Source of the DNA: Petrosia ficiformis
Taxonomy: Eukaryota > Porifera > Demospongiae > Haplosclerida > Petrosiidae
Direction: 5' to 3'
Length of the DNA stretch: 64,000 nt
Assembly: GCA_947044365.1 (NCBI GenBank)
Contig: OX345638.1
Span: forward strand, 8,199,701-8,263,700
The first letter of the stretch is position 1; the number at the start of each line of letters is the position of its first letter. The notes beneath the pieces are model-generated. The model was given only the letters and a program-made list of their open reading frames with translations, was not told the origin of the DNA and did not search any database. The translations under genes were made by a program, and so were the position numbers. Of this stretch, positions 44,601-56,261 are shown piece after piece.

Positions 44601-46017
44601 AGTGAGACATCAACACTTTAGGCCTTCAACTACTGCACATCTCACCTCCCATTTATTATGATTACATGTGTAGTTTTCAGTAACTTACATAATTGATGTA
44701 TCTGATGACCTCAATATTAGAATGTGATGACTTTATATGAAATATAATGTATAGTTAAATGTCATTAGGTTAATACATGATTATACTGTAACTCAGGATT
44801 GCAATTTGACGTACACAAAAAACAAGAAGGGTAATAAAATGACAAATTAATAGTGAAGATAAATAAAAAGCTTATTGGTCATTCCAAACTAAAGTTATGA
44901 AAATTGTTCTGAGGTTGAGCTGAACATCAATGACCTATAGTAATTTTGTGTGTATTATAATATTAATTTGTTTCATAATTACAGTACATATCAGCTGAAC
45001 ACCAAAATCTTATACATGATGAAACTATACGATTTTCTTTTCTGGACCCACTACATGGATATATTGAGCTAGTTCTGGACAGTCCAGAACAAAAATACTC
45101 GTACAAAGGATGGAAAATCATGCCTCATAAAGAACCACTCAGAGTGAGGATAAATATAATTTGTATTGATAAATGATTATCACTTTATCATTACATACCA
45201 GCTTACTAAACAAGATGCTGATTTGTTTGGTTCGCAACATCTTCTCATTTGCCCATCTGGTCTAGTGACTGTGTGTGCAACACAAGCACAAGATACTGAA
45301 CAGCACTTACACTATGCTGTACCTTTGGTTGGAATTAATTCAGATGTTAGAAAGATATTCATAAATCGATCTTTGGAACCTGCTCAAACTATAACTAGTA
45401 AAGCATCTCATTATAATATTATAATATATTAACAATATTCTGTAACACTTTAGAAACTGTGAGTCAAGGAAAAATAGATGAAGACATCACACAACCTCCT
45501 ACAACTGGTGATACAACAGATAAAGGTCATTTTAAAGTAATTTTAAGTACCAAGGGGGAGTGGGCATATTAATTATCCTACATGACATCATTACATTATA
45601 TATCACAGCATCTCCACTACCTCATGAAGCTCAGAATGATCCACTGTCTAATGTGTGTCATTGTGTACTAGGTATAGTTACTAAATGTCACACTGTATAT
45701 TACTGAGTTATATTCAATATGATATCATAGGTATTGATGATCTTAAAGAAGTGTTTGATGTGTGTAAAGTATTCAGTACAGATTGGAAGTTCATAGGATT
45801 AAAACTAGGGATTAAGAAGACTACACTAGATAATATAAAGAAGGATTGTGATGATGTGAAAGAAAGAATGCTTGAGATGCTTGCCTCATGGCTGAAAAAA
45901 GAAAGTCAAAAACAGCCAGTGCCTACCTGGAATATCTTACTAACAGCACTTTCTGAATATGACAGCATACAAACTACACAAATTGCTAGCACATTTATTT
46001 GTACACATAGACGATAG
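32644..46017 (+). CDS. Gene K2: Kelch - coiled coil - ZU5 - UPA - Death domain protein, 33 exons
   Basis: Exons: 32644-32653, 32822-33367, 33425-33597, 34381-34584, 35631-35802, 36502-36683, 36740-36808, 36884-37301, 37356-37514, 38471-38596, 39063-39140, 39224-39295, 39375-39467, 39522-39815, 39862-40020, 41469-41573, 41622-41735, 41795-42016, 42086-42592, 42643-42750, 42804-42902, 42956-43027, 43081-43152, 43206-43280, 43331-43429, 43601-43654, 43723-43800, 43874-44001, 44985-45143, 45202-45397, 45454-45525, 45609-45671, 45731-46017. Sum 5265 nt, 1754 aa, one stop. Residues 1-368 form a six-blade Kelch propeller; about 369-1065 a long coiled coil; ZU5 about 1066-1234; acidic linker; UPA about 1454-1614; Death domain about 1660-1754. 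The product is inferred to be cytosolic: a multimerising sensor that signals through Death-domain contacts. An extra 123-nt frame (43449-43571) may be included. Transposons fill introns 3, 4 and 9 without touching exons. Confidence 0.82.
33998..34344. mobile_element. TA-flanked MITE in K2 intron 3
   Basis: Ends CCGTATAGCCGG and CCGGCTATACGG are inverted repeats (longer arms with mismatches reach CAATATT), with TA on both sides (33996-33997, 34345-34346). The 34101-34388 reading frame inside is not conserved in the other Kelch copies. Confidence 0.8.
34672..35498. mobile_element. 827-bp foldback element in K2 intron 4
   Basis: Terminal repeats CAGCAGCGCTCAGCCACAAG and CTTGTGGCTGAGCGCCGCTG, flanked by TA duplications. 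K1 and K3 introns preserve the empty site (CACAAATATGAGT). An inner palindrome has arms at about 34855-34975 and 35005-35130 (AGCTTACTTAG / CAAAGTAAGCT). GC-rich CGCTCGCGCG tracts near 34750-34830 and 35345-35455 stand out from the AT-rich background. No transposase recognised. Confidence 0.82.
37659..37984 (-). mobile_element. tRNA-derived SINE-like insertion in K2 intron 9
   Basis: A tRNA-like head (37752-37824, minus) sits between near-identical direct repeats ACATGATAATACTGAGATGA plus GAGAAAGAA (37659-37687 and 37956-37984), with an (AAAG)n tract at 37689-37710. An 11-bp inverted pair CACCTGAGGCA / TGCCTCAGGTG (37711-37721, 37751-37761) repeats the tRNA 3' end. Confidence 0.6.
37751..37824 (-). 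tRNA. tRNA-like cloverleaf, anticodon GGA, probably a SINE head
   Basis: On the minus strand it folds into a full cloverleaf: acceptor GCCTTGG/CTGAGGC, D-stem GCTC/GAGC, anticodon stem TCTGT/GCAGA and T-loop TTCGAAT. A box TAGCTCAGTTGG and B box GGTTCGAATCC are intact. Against a working tRNA-Ser(GGA): residue 33 is C not U, the variable arm is only 5 nt although tRNA-Ser is class II, and the T-stem has a mismatch. Confidence 0.5.
37990..38335. repeat. Dispersed repeat R1, inverted copy
   Basis: Reads GATTATCTACTCTC, AGTTCCAGTTTCTAA, GTATACAACGCATACTCGAG and ends GCAATCATAGGGAAGGCCC, the reverse of the 4195-4590 copy. Confidence 0.55.
40021..41468 (+). other. K2 intron 15
   Basis: A 1.4-kb intron without supported exons. 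It has an R1 end fragment near 40390-40445 (GGAAAGCAGTCATAGGGATG); the rest is unrecognised. Confidence 0.5.
42086..42592 (+). other. K2 ZU5 domain exon
   Basis: 507 nt, the same length as in K1 and differing by a handful of codons (PEDTIPPS/TDGTIPPS, VCSKFC/VRSKFC). Unlike K1, K2 has only one ZU5. Confidence 0.78.
42643..43800 (+). repeat. K2 tandem acidic linker exons 20-27
   Basis: Eight short phase-1 exons. Exons 22 and 23 with their introns form a nearly perfect 125-bp tandem pair (42905-43027 and 43030-43152), the youngest duplication in the series. Units carry DxSSNTDDKTPPPSGHG-type sequence. Confidence 0.75.
43874..45397 (+). other. K2 UPA domain exons 28-30
   Basis: Homologous to K1 exons 17-19 (GEMYYERIASNEWLMRF, GWKIMPHKEPL, HYAVPLVGI) with the same phases. 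Intron 28 has grown to 983 bp and holds an unrecognised, less AT-rich stretch at about 44045-44600. Confidence 0.68.
45731..46017 (+). other. K2 terminal Death domain exon
   Basis: 95 residues: DLKEVFDVCKVFSTDWKFIG, LGIKKTTLDNI, RMLEMLASWLKKE, the conserved TWNILLTAL and ending CTHRR. Fits the six-helix Death-domain pattern. Confidence 0.82.
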
Positions 46018-49000
46018 ATAATTGACTTTTTATTGTGCTGTTGTGTTTTTATAATTATTTTATTGTTAATGTGATGTCATTATTATAAGAATACAATATA
46101 ATAATTATAATTATTATAATAATTAGTTTATCAATTAAAGGGCATTCTAATATTATTATGATGTTAGAAGGGATCAGAGAGGAGACAGAGGGTCGGTATA
46201 TAATATGTATTGAGCACATACAACAATCTAGTTATAAAGTATTCACTTGGCCAAAGGCATCTATATAGACCAGATTCTAAAGAGTATTACATTCTGAGAC
46301 AAAAACTTGTCACTGACTGACATTGACAGATCAGCATATCAATGCAGCTCTAACACTATTAAACATCAGTTCTCATTAAAAAGTGCATTGAAAGATTGCC
46401 TTCTCTTGGAAAAAAAGTTTATGCAATGCCTCAAATAAATATTGTGTTTAAATAGTGCATGTATATATGTAGTTACCAAGTGTGTGTTTCCAATATGTTG
46501 CCACCACAGGGTGTTATTGATTGTATGATAGCTTTTCATAATACAGTAGAAATTATAAAATTCTCAAATACCAGATCAGTGTGATCATGGCAGCATATTT
46601 GCAATTGCAATTTGCTGTATCATTACGTATGAAACAAGACTCACACACTCAAATAGTGATATGTGCAATGTCTAATATGACAGGATTTCGTTGAATGCAT
46701 CAATAGCAAGCATCTCACTCCTTCCTCTAGCTCAAAGAAGTCCAGAAGACTACGACAATTCAAATTTTCACATTTAAAAGAAGTAACTGTGTGCCATCAT
46801 TGTATTGCATGTAAACAATTGACTTGTTTATTTCTGTTAGCACTGTTGTGTACACTAATTATACTCTTCATTGGATTTGAATCTTCTATTTTTAAGAAGA
46901 TCATTGTATTAGTTATAATAGTATATCACTTGAGGGCATTTCCAATTGTCAGTTTACAATATTGTATGATACATAGTAGATTTTAGGGGGCATTTACATA
47001 TTGAAATGTTACTTAGCATTAACGGAGAAGGATTTCATCTGAGATGTTAAATTTACATATTGAAAAATGTCAAAACACTATACCCTTCAAGAGGAAGCAC
47101 TCTGTGTGTGTGTGCAGACAACTATCACTGCAAAAAATAAGGTTTCTGATGTGTGTCAAGAGAAATCTGTTTGGAAACATGACAGAAACTCTGTAGATAC
47201 CTAAAGAAAACGCGTAGACATGTCATGTTTCCATGTTATCTTTAGAAACACACTGTGTCTTCACATTTTTAGTGGATCGTGCCAAGTTTTTGTCATGTTT
47301 ACTAGGTTTTCCTTGATGCAAACCAGAAAACCTTTTGTTTTTTTTGTAGTTTATTGATTATGTAAATAATTCTGATCATTTCATGTGTCATTTTCTCATA
47401 AAGTTATTCAGAGAGTACAATAGATAATTCATTGGTCATGAATGTAACTATTCATTTGTCTATATATCTTTGTAATCACTAATCAGACTGTTTCTCTACT
47501 TCTCAATATATATTATCATGATTTAATTCTACTGGTATGTTTGTATAGTGGAAACTAGGGAAATTTCACACGTCAGTGATTGGACTATGAAAATGACTTA
47601 ATATACACTAATTTACATTCCTCCTTTATGATATATGTATAATCTATTTTTCGTTAATATTATCACAGAATATAATTCACTACATACAACTATATACAAA
47701 CATAGTGTCTTGTATACATATATATTCTATACAGTTACTGTTAAGAGATAGGTGTAGTTATGTACTTATAATACACAAATAAAATATACACTTCATATCC
47801 ATCTGTAGATATAATCAGACAACCAATATATTGATATGAGAATTAATATTATATTTGATTTGATAGTCTATATTTATTACTTTAAACTGTTGTACCGATA
47901 TAGCTAGTATAGGTAAATGTATAGATACCTATACTGGGCCAAGGTATAAGTAAAGGTAATATAGTATATAGGCAAGTAGTAGTGGGCATGCAGACACAGA
48001 TGCATTAAGAATCAGTCATCCATCTTTCTAGTAGTTTGTGAGTTTCATTTTCCAATAGAAATGGATAGAGCAGTGCTAGAAAGTTGTGAAGTGCATCAAT
48101 AAATTCTAGAAATGGGTGAACACTGAGGTATAGGCATAGGTATTAGTATCGTTTTATTTGCCTATAATATCTGTTATCTCGGATATCTGAAGTATAATGC
48201 AAACCTTAGTATAGGTGCAACACTGATTTAAACTATTGTAAAAAAAAATGACTGTACATGTATAGAGAAATATATGTTAGTAAGTATGTGAGAGTGGTTT
48301 AATAAGCTAGTTTTACTAACCATTATCATATTCACTTGTGTGTAGCAGATAGTGATGTGTACATGTGCTTATCAGTTCTTATGTACATTTTATAGCAGGA
48401 TATGTGCTGATATGTAAACTGTGATATCCCGTTATCAAAGCTGTTGGGTCATCTGTCACAATGGACAAACTTGGTCAATGATCATTGTGAACAACCAACA
48501 TCAAAACTTGAATATACTCTTCAACACCACAACTCAGCAATAATGGCATGAATGATATATTGTGCATATTTAAATTGACATGGAATTGAGATAACTAACT
48601 ACTTGGTTGAAATCACCGAACTGTTCTGTACTGAATGCATACTAGACAAACTAATACTACAACACTTAATATAAAGGATAAAGGTATAATGATAAACATG
48701 TACATGTAATACATATCTGATCGCATATTATATTAAAAGGTCTAGTGTAATCAATTTCTCTTTAATTGTCTATAATTTACTCATTACAGCTGATAAGGAA
48801 ATATTACAATCATAAAGAATGGTAATTTGTCTAGTTACACAACACTACTAAAATTCAATACACTTTGTTTATCATCAATGATGATCTTTTTTGTCCGGAA
48901 GTGTTTTTACCAAATGTGACTAACAAGGAAACTGGAATAGCACAAGCTGCTGATAATAACAAACTCCCTGGGACTGATGGCTATACATCTCCTCTGAAGG

Positions 49001-49072
49001 ATGTGGTGACGAACACCTGCTCAATTTGAGAGTGGAGCTGAGTATACTCATGTGACCGAAAAAAGTCTGCAC

Positions 49073-49135
49073 CTAGTGGGGCTCAAACCTGCAACCTTTT
49101 GATTGCGGCCAGCACTTTAACCAATAGGCCACTAG
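49073..49135 (-). repeat. tRNA-like SINE head, spacer copy 1
   Basis: Minus strand reads TAGTGGCCTATTGGTTAAAG (A-box-like) and GCAGGTTTGAGCCCC (B-box-like), a degenerate tRNA head. Duplicated at 59322-59391. Confidence 0.5.
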
Positions 49136-50259
49136 TACACTCCATTTGAAGACAATATAATTCTTATAAATAATTTTAATGATTTTCACTGATATTTCCC
49201 TGCAAAAACAGTTGAGTTAATTCAACCAATCAGTTAGTTACCTAAGTTGCATGTCAATTTAATATATAATACATAGTATAACAATCATGTACCATTACTG
49301 CTTACCTGAGGTGTTGATGAGTATATGTATTAACATTTGTTGTTGGAATGTTGTTATTCACAATGACTATGTAAATATATAGTAGAGGATAACTGATATG
49401 ATGTCTGACAGCTTTGAAAAGAGTATTCCAATGTAATCACAATTTACATGTCAGTATACGTCTCCCACTATACATTTACATAAGAACTGATAACAGATAT
49501 AGAGTATGTGTATATAGCACTTCACATCAGCAGTTAATGAGATATGATCTAATATGTAATATACACTTAAATTCCTTTTAGTAAATGGTTAAAGAATCAA
49601 TCTGTTTTACTGTAGTACCAATAGGAGTGTTCCACTAGGTTATGAATTCAGAAAAATTTGTAATTTACAAACGTATAATTAAAAGCAATAGATTAAGTGT
49701 ATAATGAGAGTTACATGTCAGTAAACGTCTCCCACTATACATTTACATAAGAACTGGTGGTAACAGCCAGTGGGCCTTTTTGTGGTGGTGCTGCACCACC
49801 AACAGAGGTTCAAATTTTAATTTGGCACCACCAAGCTTTGTTATACTGTTGTGTACACTAAATATTAGCTAGCAGGAAAAATAAATCAGCATGGAGGAAA
49901 ATATAACTGCATTGAAACTCCTGTAACCAATTAAAGGTTAAAATAAAACATTACTCTTTACTGTGTGCATGTACATACTAATTACTTACTAGTAACATCT
50001 GTTGTATCCACAGATATCAGGGCTGTTTCTCTATATAAGGATATAGTATACCCATCCAAACTACTTATAGAAAGCACTTATTACAATAATGTCATACAAA
50101 TACATGTATAACCTGATATAACACCGACAATGGTCTATTCATGATTTCTGATTTCTGATATTAGAGTATGAATTACATCCCAACTTCTACTATGATTATG
50201 ATGATGTATAATTATACTGTTATATCATGATGTTTGTGTGATTAATTGTCATGGTAACC

Positions 50260-50294
<35 letters not shown>

Positions 50295-51022
50295 ATCTCC
50301 ATACACACTAATTAGGGTTACTAATAGCAGTTTGCAATGTTAAATCAGATATCTCCTAGCAACAGGTAGACTTATGAACGTATATATACTGCCATTGGGA
50401 AATTGTTTTGAGTTGTGTTCTTGATCAAATCTTCCATGGACAACATGAACCTTCTAACAGACTAACATTGAGGTAAATATCATATACTATTACGATGCTA
50501 TATTAGTGTAAGATCAAAAAATACTATAATTATAGTTCTTGCCTGGTTTAGCCACATTGATTTAGTAATGACAATCTCACTAATCAATTAGTTGGCTTCT
50601 GTTTATATTATATGTAAATAGAGTGTTGAAAGGTAGTTTCGAGCACTAAAAAAAAAGAGATACATATTGCATCATATTGTTAATTTAAGTAACTTATTTA
50701 TAATTAAATATTACAACATCATGTGAGCAAGGATATATATCACATTTTAATAATCACTGTATTAGCTACATACATATTCATTTCTTCAATAGTTCAATAA
50801 TACAAGTCATAATGTGAAATAATGATAAGCAAATGACATAGCTAATCAAATATTTCACACAATACAATATTTCTAAAGAATTGCTCCGACATTTAAACAT
50901 TGCAGACAGATCTATGTATATCTGTATATTATATTAGTTATATTATACATGTATGTATATATGTCTTTTAATTCTAATATAATTATGTAGATACTCAGTA
51001 GAGCATTTCATTGTTGATATCT

Positions 51023-51083
51023 TGATCATATGACATCATGTGATATATTTAATAATAGGGTTGCATATCACATGATGTCATGT
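51023..51083 (+). promoter_or_regulatory. Shared promoter element, K3, with second inverted copy
   Basis: TGATCATATGACATCATGTG at 51023 and, 23 bp on, the inverted TATCACATGATGTCATGT (51066-51083). K3 is the only copy with two sites; the second is 58 bp before the ATG. Confidence 0.6.
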
Positions 51084-51140
51084 AATTATAGTAAAGTGTT
51101 GAATCTGCTCATTAGCTTTTCTCTTTAATCCATTCTAATA

Positions 51141-54100
51141 ATGGCTACTGGTGAGTGAATTATTATAGTATATACATTGTGTATCTTTATATTTCTTATT
51201 ATATGGAAACAACTTGATACATCAGATAAATAAGTTATTCATAATCTCTTAAAAACTTGAAATACAATTACAAGTACTGGTTTGTGTACTAATAATGTTT
51301 ATAATACTATATATATTAAACATATGTGTGTGTTACATTATTATAATCATGTATTGATGGTTTATTATCAGGTCAATATCATATAAAATGGAGAGCTCGT
51401 CACTCCACTATAGTGAATAGTCACAGATTATACTGCTGGGGAGGGAAGCAGGAGGACCTTCCTTTGGTACATTATAATGACAAGAAGAAAAAGTTCACAT
51501 CATCTGTTGATATATTTCATTTCCCCATATTGACGTGGGAGAGGATATCTACTACAGCTACTCCACCTGCAGGGGTGATGAACTATGCTTGTACTAACAC
51601 AAGAGACTCTGTATTGTATTTTGGGGGAAACTGTAAACCTAATGATTGTTTTCATAATGATTTATTTGAACTGAACACTCTTACTAATAAATGGAGAGAA
51701 ATTATTAACAGTTCTCCTGATAATGGACCAATGAGAAAACGTGACTGTGGAATGATATCATTCCACATGAATGGAGAAGATCATTTACTAGTTATCGGAG
51801 GGTTTGGACCTACACCAATCACTACTCACACTGGTTCCAAGTATATTCAACACCCTGGCATCCCAAACCGTTGCTACACAGATGAAATACACACAATGTG
51901 TGTAAATTCGTCACCAGGTATTACGTGACCCTCATTACCTACTACATCATAATAATATCGTGTATTTTCTTTAGGTCAATGGAAAGTACCTATCATAACA
52001 GGCGATCGGCCACTACCATGTGCTGCATTTAGTATCGACACACTTCCTGGTAATAGAGGTGTAATGTTTGGTGGATTTACTATTGATGCTAGATTCCGTC
52101 GTGTTAATGATTTATTTGTGTTGTCATTCTCTGAGAATAAAATAGTGAGTGATTATTAAACAGATTCCACATTTCTACATAGTTGTATTTGTTATCTTTT
52201 CTTGTCTAGTCTATTATTTTTATCATTCTTGATCTCTTGTATTATTTTCAGTTGTATTCTCTACAGTTCTAATCCTCTGGTTTCATTTTATTATCATAAT
52301 AAGACACTTAACATGTACTTTTGAATCTTCATTCATTTTTGTTCATTACAATGAACACACTATCATTAATTATATACCTGTAGTTACATATTCCTAAGTT
52401 GTAATTATTATCATGTCTGAACATAACCCATGTATAGCATATCAGAAGTGCATGAACCCCACCAACTCTCTTCAATTCAATGTTTGATAATATTTGTGAT
52501 TTGATAAACAACCACAAATATTTTAATTGTGCAATGTAATCACATGATTGTTATTACAATAAAGAGTACATGGTAACAAATAACAATCAACTACTTGTAA
52601 ACCACACCCCTTATTAATGATACATGAATTAGTTATTCTCATCTTTATAAAATTGCATTGATATTAATAATAAAACCATGTTGTATTACTATAGCATTTT
52701 ACGAAAGTAACCGAGGCTATATTGAAATGGCCTAAGGCAAGAGATCAACATGCCAGTACTATCATCAATACTGTATCATCAAATCAACGAACGATATCTC
52801 ATTTGATGGTATTGGGAGGACGAGATGAAAATCTTCAAATACTAAACGATTGCTGGATAATGAATCTCTACAGTTTTATCTGGTATCAGGTAATGTATAT
52901 CACATGACACGTGTAATATATTCAGTGTTGTCTATATTAGTATCATTTTTTGTTATCATCAAAATTAATATTAATATTGAAAATACTGGTATATCACAAA
53001 TATGAGTTAAAAGTGTTATCATTATATTTGTAATAAATGTAATTATATTTAACGACCTTAACACTGCCTTCAGCAGTTTAAGCTAGGCAAGCGTACATAG
53101 AATGTTCTGAGCATAATACACTCTAAGCATAGTATGTTTTAAGCCGAGCACATTCCAGGTGTAGTATGTTCTAAACCTACATGTATATTACAATTTTAAG
53201 TGCAGTCATTAAAAGAAATATTATCTAAAATCATAACATTTATATACTACGAATGAATGTATTATAATTATTAATTAAACATTTAATTGTTGAATAAATA
53301 AATGAACTAAATGTATGTAATTATAAAACTTTAATATTTTAATCTTTGTTCATCAGTTACATCATTATGTCACTCTGTCTAGCATGTCTTTGTGGGAAAA
53401 TTGTTCTTGCTGAAATAATACTCATTTTACTCTATTATTAAATTCTAAATTGTCGCAGTCAAGAAATTACATAAACATAGACGCTACTTACTTTTTATTA
53501 TGGCAATTTCCCGAGACTGCCTCAATATTCTATTATAGTTCACACACCTTCTAATATGTCCTGCTCTTACTTTCATTGTAGATAGTAGAGTAGAAGGAAC
53601 TCTACTATCTATCTATGCTTCCATTGACTAAAAACGTACTTCAGAAATGTAGTAATTTTCTTATGCTTTCTTAATTTTGCTCTGTTGGTCTCATCTTGGA
53701 GTTTATCAACTTTTCTTCTTTCTTCTCTTCTCTATTAATTGTATGATATTTCTTTATATTAACTTATCTTATCTTTCTCTTTTCCATTTACAAATTTTGT
53801 GCGACTGACATTTTTCAGTAACTCTTTTCCTCATCTTCTCCATTTTCAAAATTTTGGGCATAGTTTACATTGTTGCTATTGCTTCTTACTGTAGACGTGG
53901 CTGAAAAGACTTCAATCGTAGATGTATACACACGGGTAATTATTATAGATTTTAAAAAATATATTATAGTGATGTAGTCTTGCGTAGCCCGATCCAACCT
54001 TCTGCTATGAGATGGGAAGGGTCTGGTCAACCCACTATAATAGCATTCGTCCAGAGTTTAGCCAGATTTTTCACCATTTTAGTAGATGACAAACAGCTAA

Positions 54101-56261
54101 TAATATTCATAATCAAAATAAGTATATTCATAACTATGCTTTCCCGCTGTATGAATATCATCATTACTATTGTTATGAATTCAATTACCAGTTTACCAGA
54201 TATTTGATGCTGTTGACGAACACTAGTACAGTGGGTTGACCAGACACTTCTTGATGCGTAGCAAAGAATTGAGTCTGGCTACTCGAGACTAGATGTGTGC
54301 CTTATTTATAACATATATGTAGCTTATATGTTCATTTATTCATCTCTTCAGATAAATCTTCCTGATTTAGTCACTAAAAGATTTGCCCACTCCATGTCAA
54401 CATACTATATATCAAAAGAAAGATTTTGGATTGTAGTGACTGGAGGTTACAATGAATATAATGAATCTGATAACACAGTTACAGCTATCATTGGATCTCA
54501 TATTGTAGTCATCATTGAATTAGGTATGATAATTAATATACATATCATGTGATATATTATTATTAATGATCATTATCATGTTCACTGGAATGTGTACAGT
54601 CTATGACATACAAGATTATTAAAGCTATATGAAAATCTAGCTTCATGTATACAAGATAATAATCCAATAGTTGTAGATTCACTGATACATTTGTAGTTAC
54701 CTATTCTGAGATATTCAAGTATCCTATGATTCATAAATAAAGACAAAGTGTCAGTCCATCTTCTATTTCAAATATTATGAGGCACACTGACACCAGTTAA
54801 TTACATTCCTTAGTCCTATCTGTTATTATAAGAATGTTTACTTAGAAACAGCATAACAACCAACAACTACAAGAATGTTAGAAATGCAGTGTGTATTGTA
54901 TTGAAACCTAATAAGTCTTACACTACTTATACAATTGTGTAACATACATGTACTTGTGAAGACACCCCTTCATTATTATAATAAGATATGATGATTCAAC
55001 AAACATTTATAATTAACTATCTTCTATATCTCTAACTCTCTGGTATTATTTTGGTTAGTTCTATACCTTTCATAATAATATAGAATATATTAATGATGAG
55101 TGGTCTATGAAACATGTTTGGAATTATGAACAGCTGATGAAACACAAGAATGTGATTGAGATAAGTTTAATTCATCACAATAGAAGCCAAGAACTAGTTA
55201 GTAAACCAGGGATCAATGTTGTGTTAATAAATTATTGTGTTAATTGTTTCAGGAGACACAAAGGATAATGGAGAAAGAGATTTCTGAGAAGGACGAAAGA
55301 GTGAAAGAACTGGAAGCACAAGTAAAGGTACTGGAAGGACAAGTAAAGGTACTGGAAGGACAAGTAAAGAAGTTTAAGAGAGAGCAAGAACCAATACCAG
55401 GTTAGGAGGATGGCTATGCAGTATTCAGTCATATTGAGAAGATTGCTAATAGTCTTATCTCTAGCCACCTAATTTCTTAATATGTGAGATGATATCTGAT
55501 TTTAGTTAAATTTCTTAGCATTTACATCACTTGAAAAGATAGTGAAACATTGAAGTATAGATGCCCTTGACAGCATGCATATGGGTGGCTGGGGATGAGG
55601 CTATAGTTTGCTAATATAATAAATTGTACAAATTAATAACAAGGGGATAATGTAGTTGATACTGGTGGTATCAAGCCTAATGCCACTGCAGGTAAATATT
55701 ATGATACAAATTTCACATTAATGTTGCCACTCATATTTGAAAATATGTACTGGGTATTATTTTATTTTTAAAATAATTATAACAGCTATACATAACATCT
55801 GCATCTACGCATAATTATTACTTTAATTATTAATCAACAGAAAATGTATGTATCATTTTAGAGTCTTCACCAACTTGTGATGATCCCCTGTCTAATGTGT
55901 GTCATTGTGTACTAGGTATAGTTACTAAATATCACACTGTATATTACTAAGTTATATTCAATATGATGTTACAGGTATTGATGATCTTAATGAAGTTTTT
56001 AGAAAGTGTAAACCCTTCAGTAGTAATTGGGAATTCATAGGATTAGATTTAGATGTTAAGAAAACTACACTGGATAATATACAGAAAGATAATGATGATG
56101 TAAAGAAAAGAATGCTTGAGATGCTTACTTCATGGCTAAAACGAGAGAATAAAGGACAGTCAGTGCCTTCCTGGAATATCTTACTAACAACACTCTCTGA
56201 ATATGACAGCATACAAACTGCACAAATTGCCAGTACATTTGTTTGTACACATAGACGATAG
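51141..56261 (+). CDS. Gene K3: Kelch - short coiled coil - Death domain protein, 10 exons
   Basis: Exons: 51141-51150, 51372-51917, 51975-52144, 52695-52889, 54352-54523, 55084-55196, 55253-55400, 55644-55691, 55862-55915, 55975-56261. Sum 1743 nt, 580 aa, one stop. Five Kelch exons match K1, K2 and K4 with the same six GG motifs. Exon 6 opens YINDEW as in K2. Exon 7 holds a perfect heptad series (VKELEAQ, VKVLEGQ, VKVLEGQ, VKKFKRE). A short linker leads to the Death domain (residues 486-580), close to that of K2. No ZU5, UPA or acidic exons lie between 55400 and 55862; their absence is a clean loss between phase-1 introns. Spacing and sequence of the 3' exons match K2 exons 32-33. Probably a minimal sensor-plus-effector version. 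Confidence 0.84.
52890..54351 (+). other. K3 intron 4 with unique insertion
   Basis: Between about 53030 and 54300 the intron differs from K1, K2 and K4. It holds a T-rich stretch (53690-53830) and a MITE-like unit at about 53975-54290. No exon supported. Confidence 0.5.
53975..54290. mobile_element. MITE-like insertion in K3 intron 4
   Basis: Imperfect inverted ends TAGTCTTGCGTAGCC and GGCTACTCGAGACTA, with a second inner pair GTCTGGTCAACCCACT / AGTGGGTTGACCAGAC. The 53980-54207 frame inside is not conserved elsewhere in the family. Confidence 0.55.

Larger units (their letters stand above)
46018..51140. other. Spacer between K2 and K3
   Basis: No gene supported. Homologous along its length to 56262-60837. 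It contains a short conserved hydrophobic frame (46789-46986) of doubtful coding value, a 496-bp block identical to the other spacer (47215-47710), a tRNA-like SINE head (about 49073-49135), a (TA)n tract (50262-50291) and the K3 promoter. Confidence 0.6.

Noticed and set aside
46789..46986. Hydrophobic small protein, also present at 56987-57238
   Set aside because: Both copies lie in recently duplicated spacers, so similarity alone does not show selection; copy 1 ends early, there is no clear exon context, and it may be 3' UTR or spacer. Kept only as a note.
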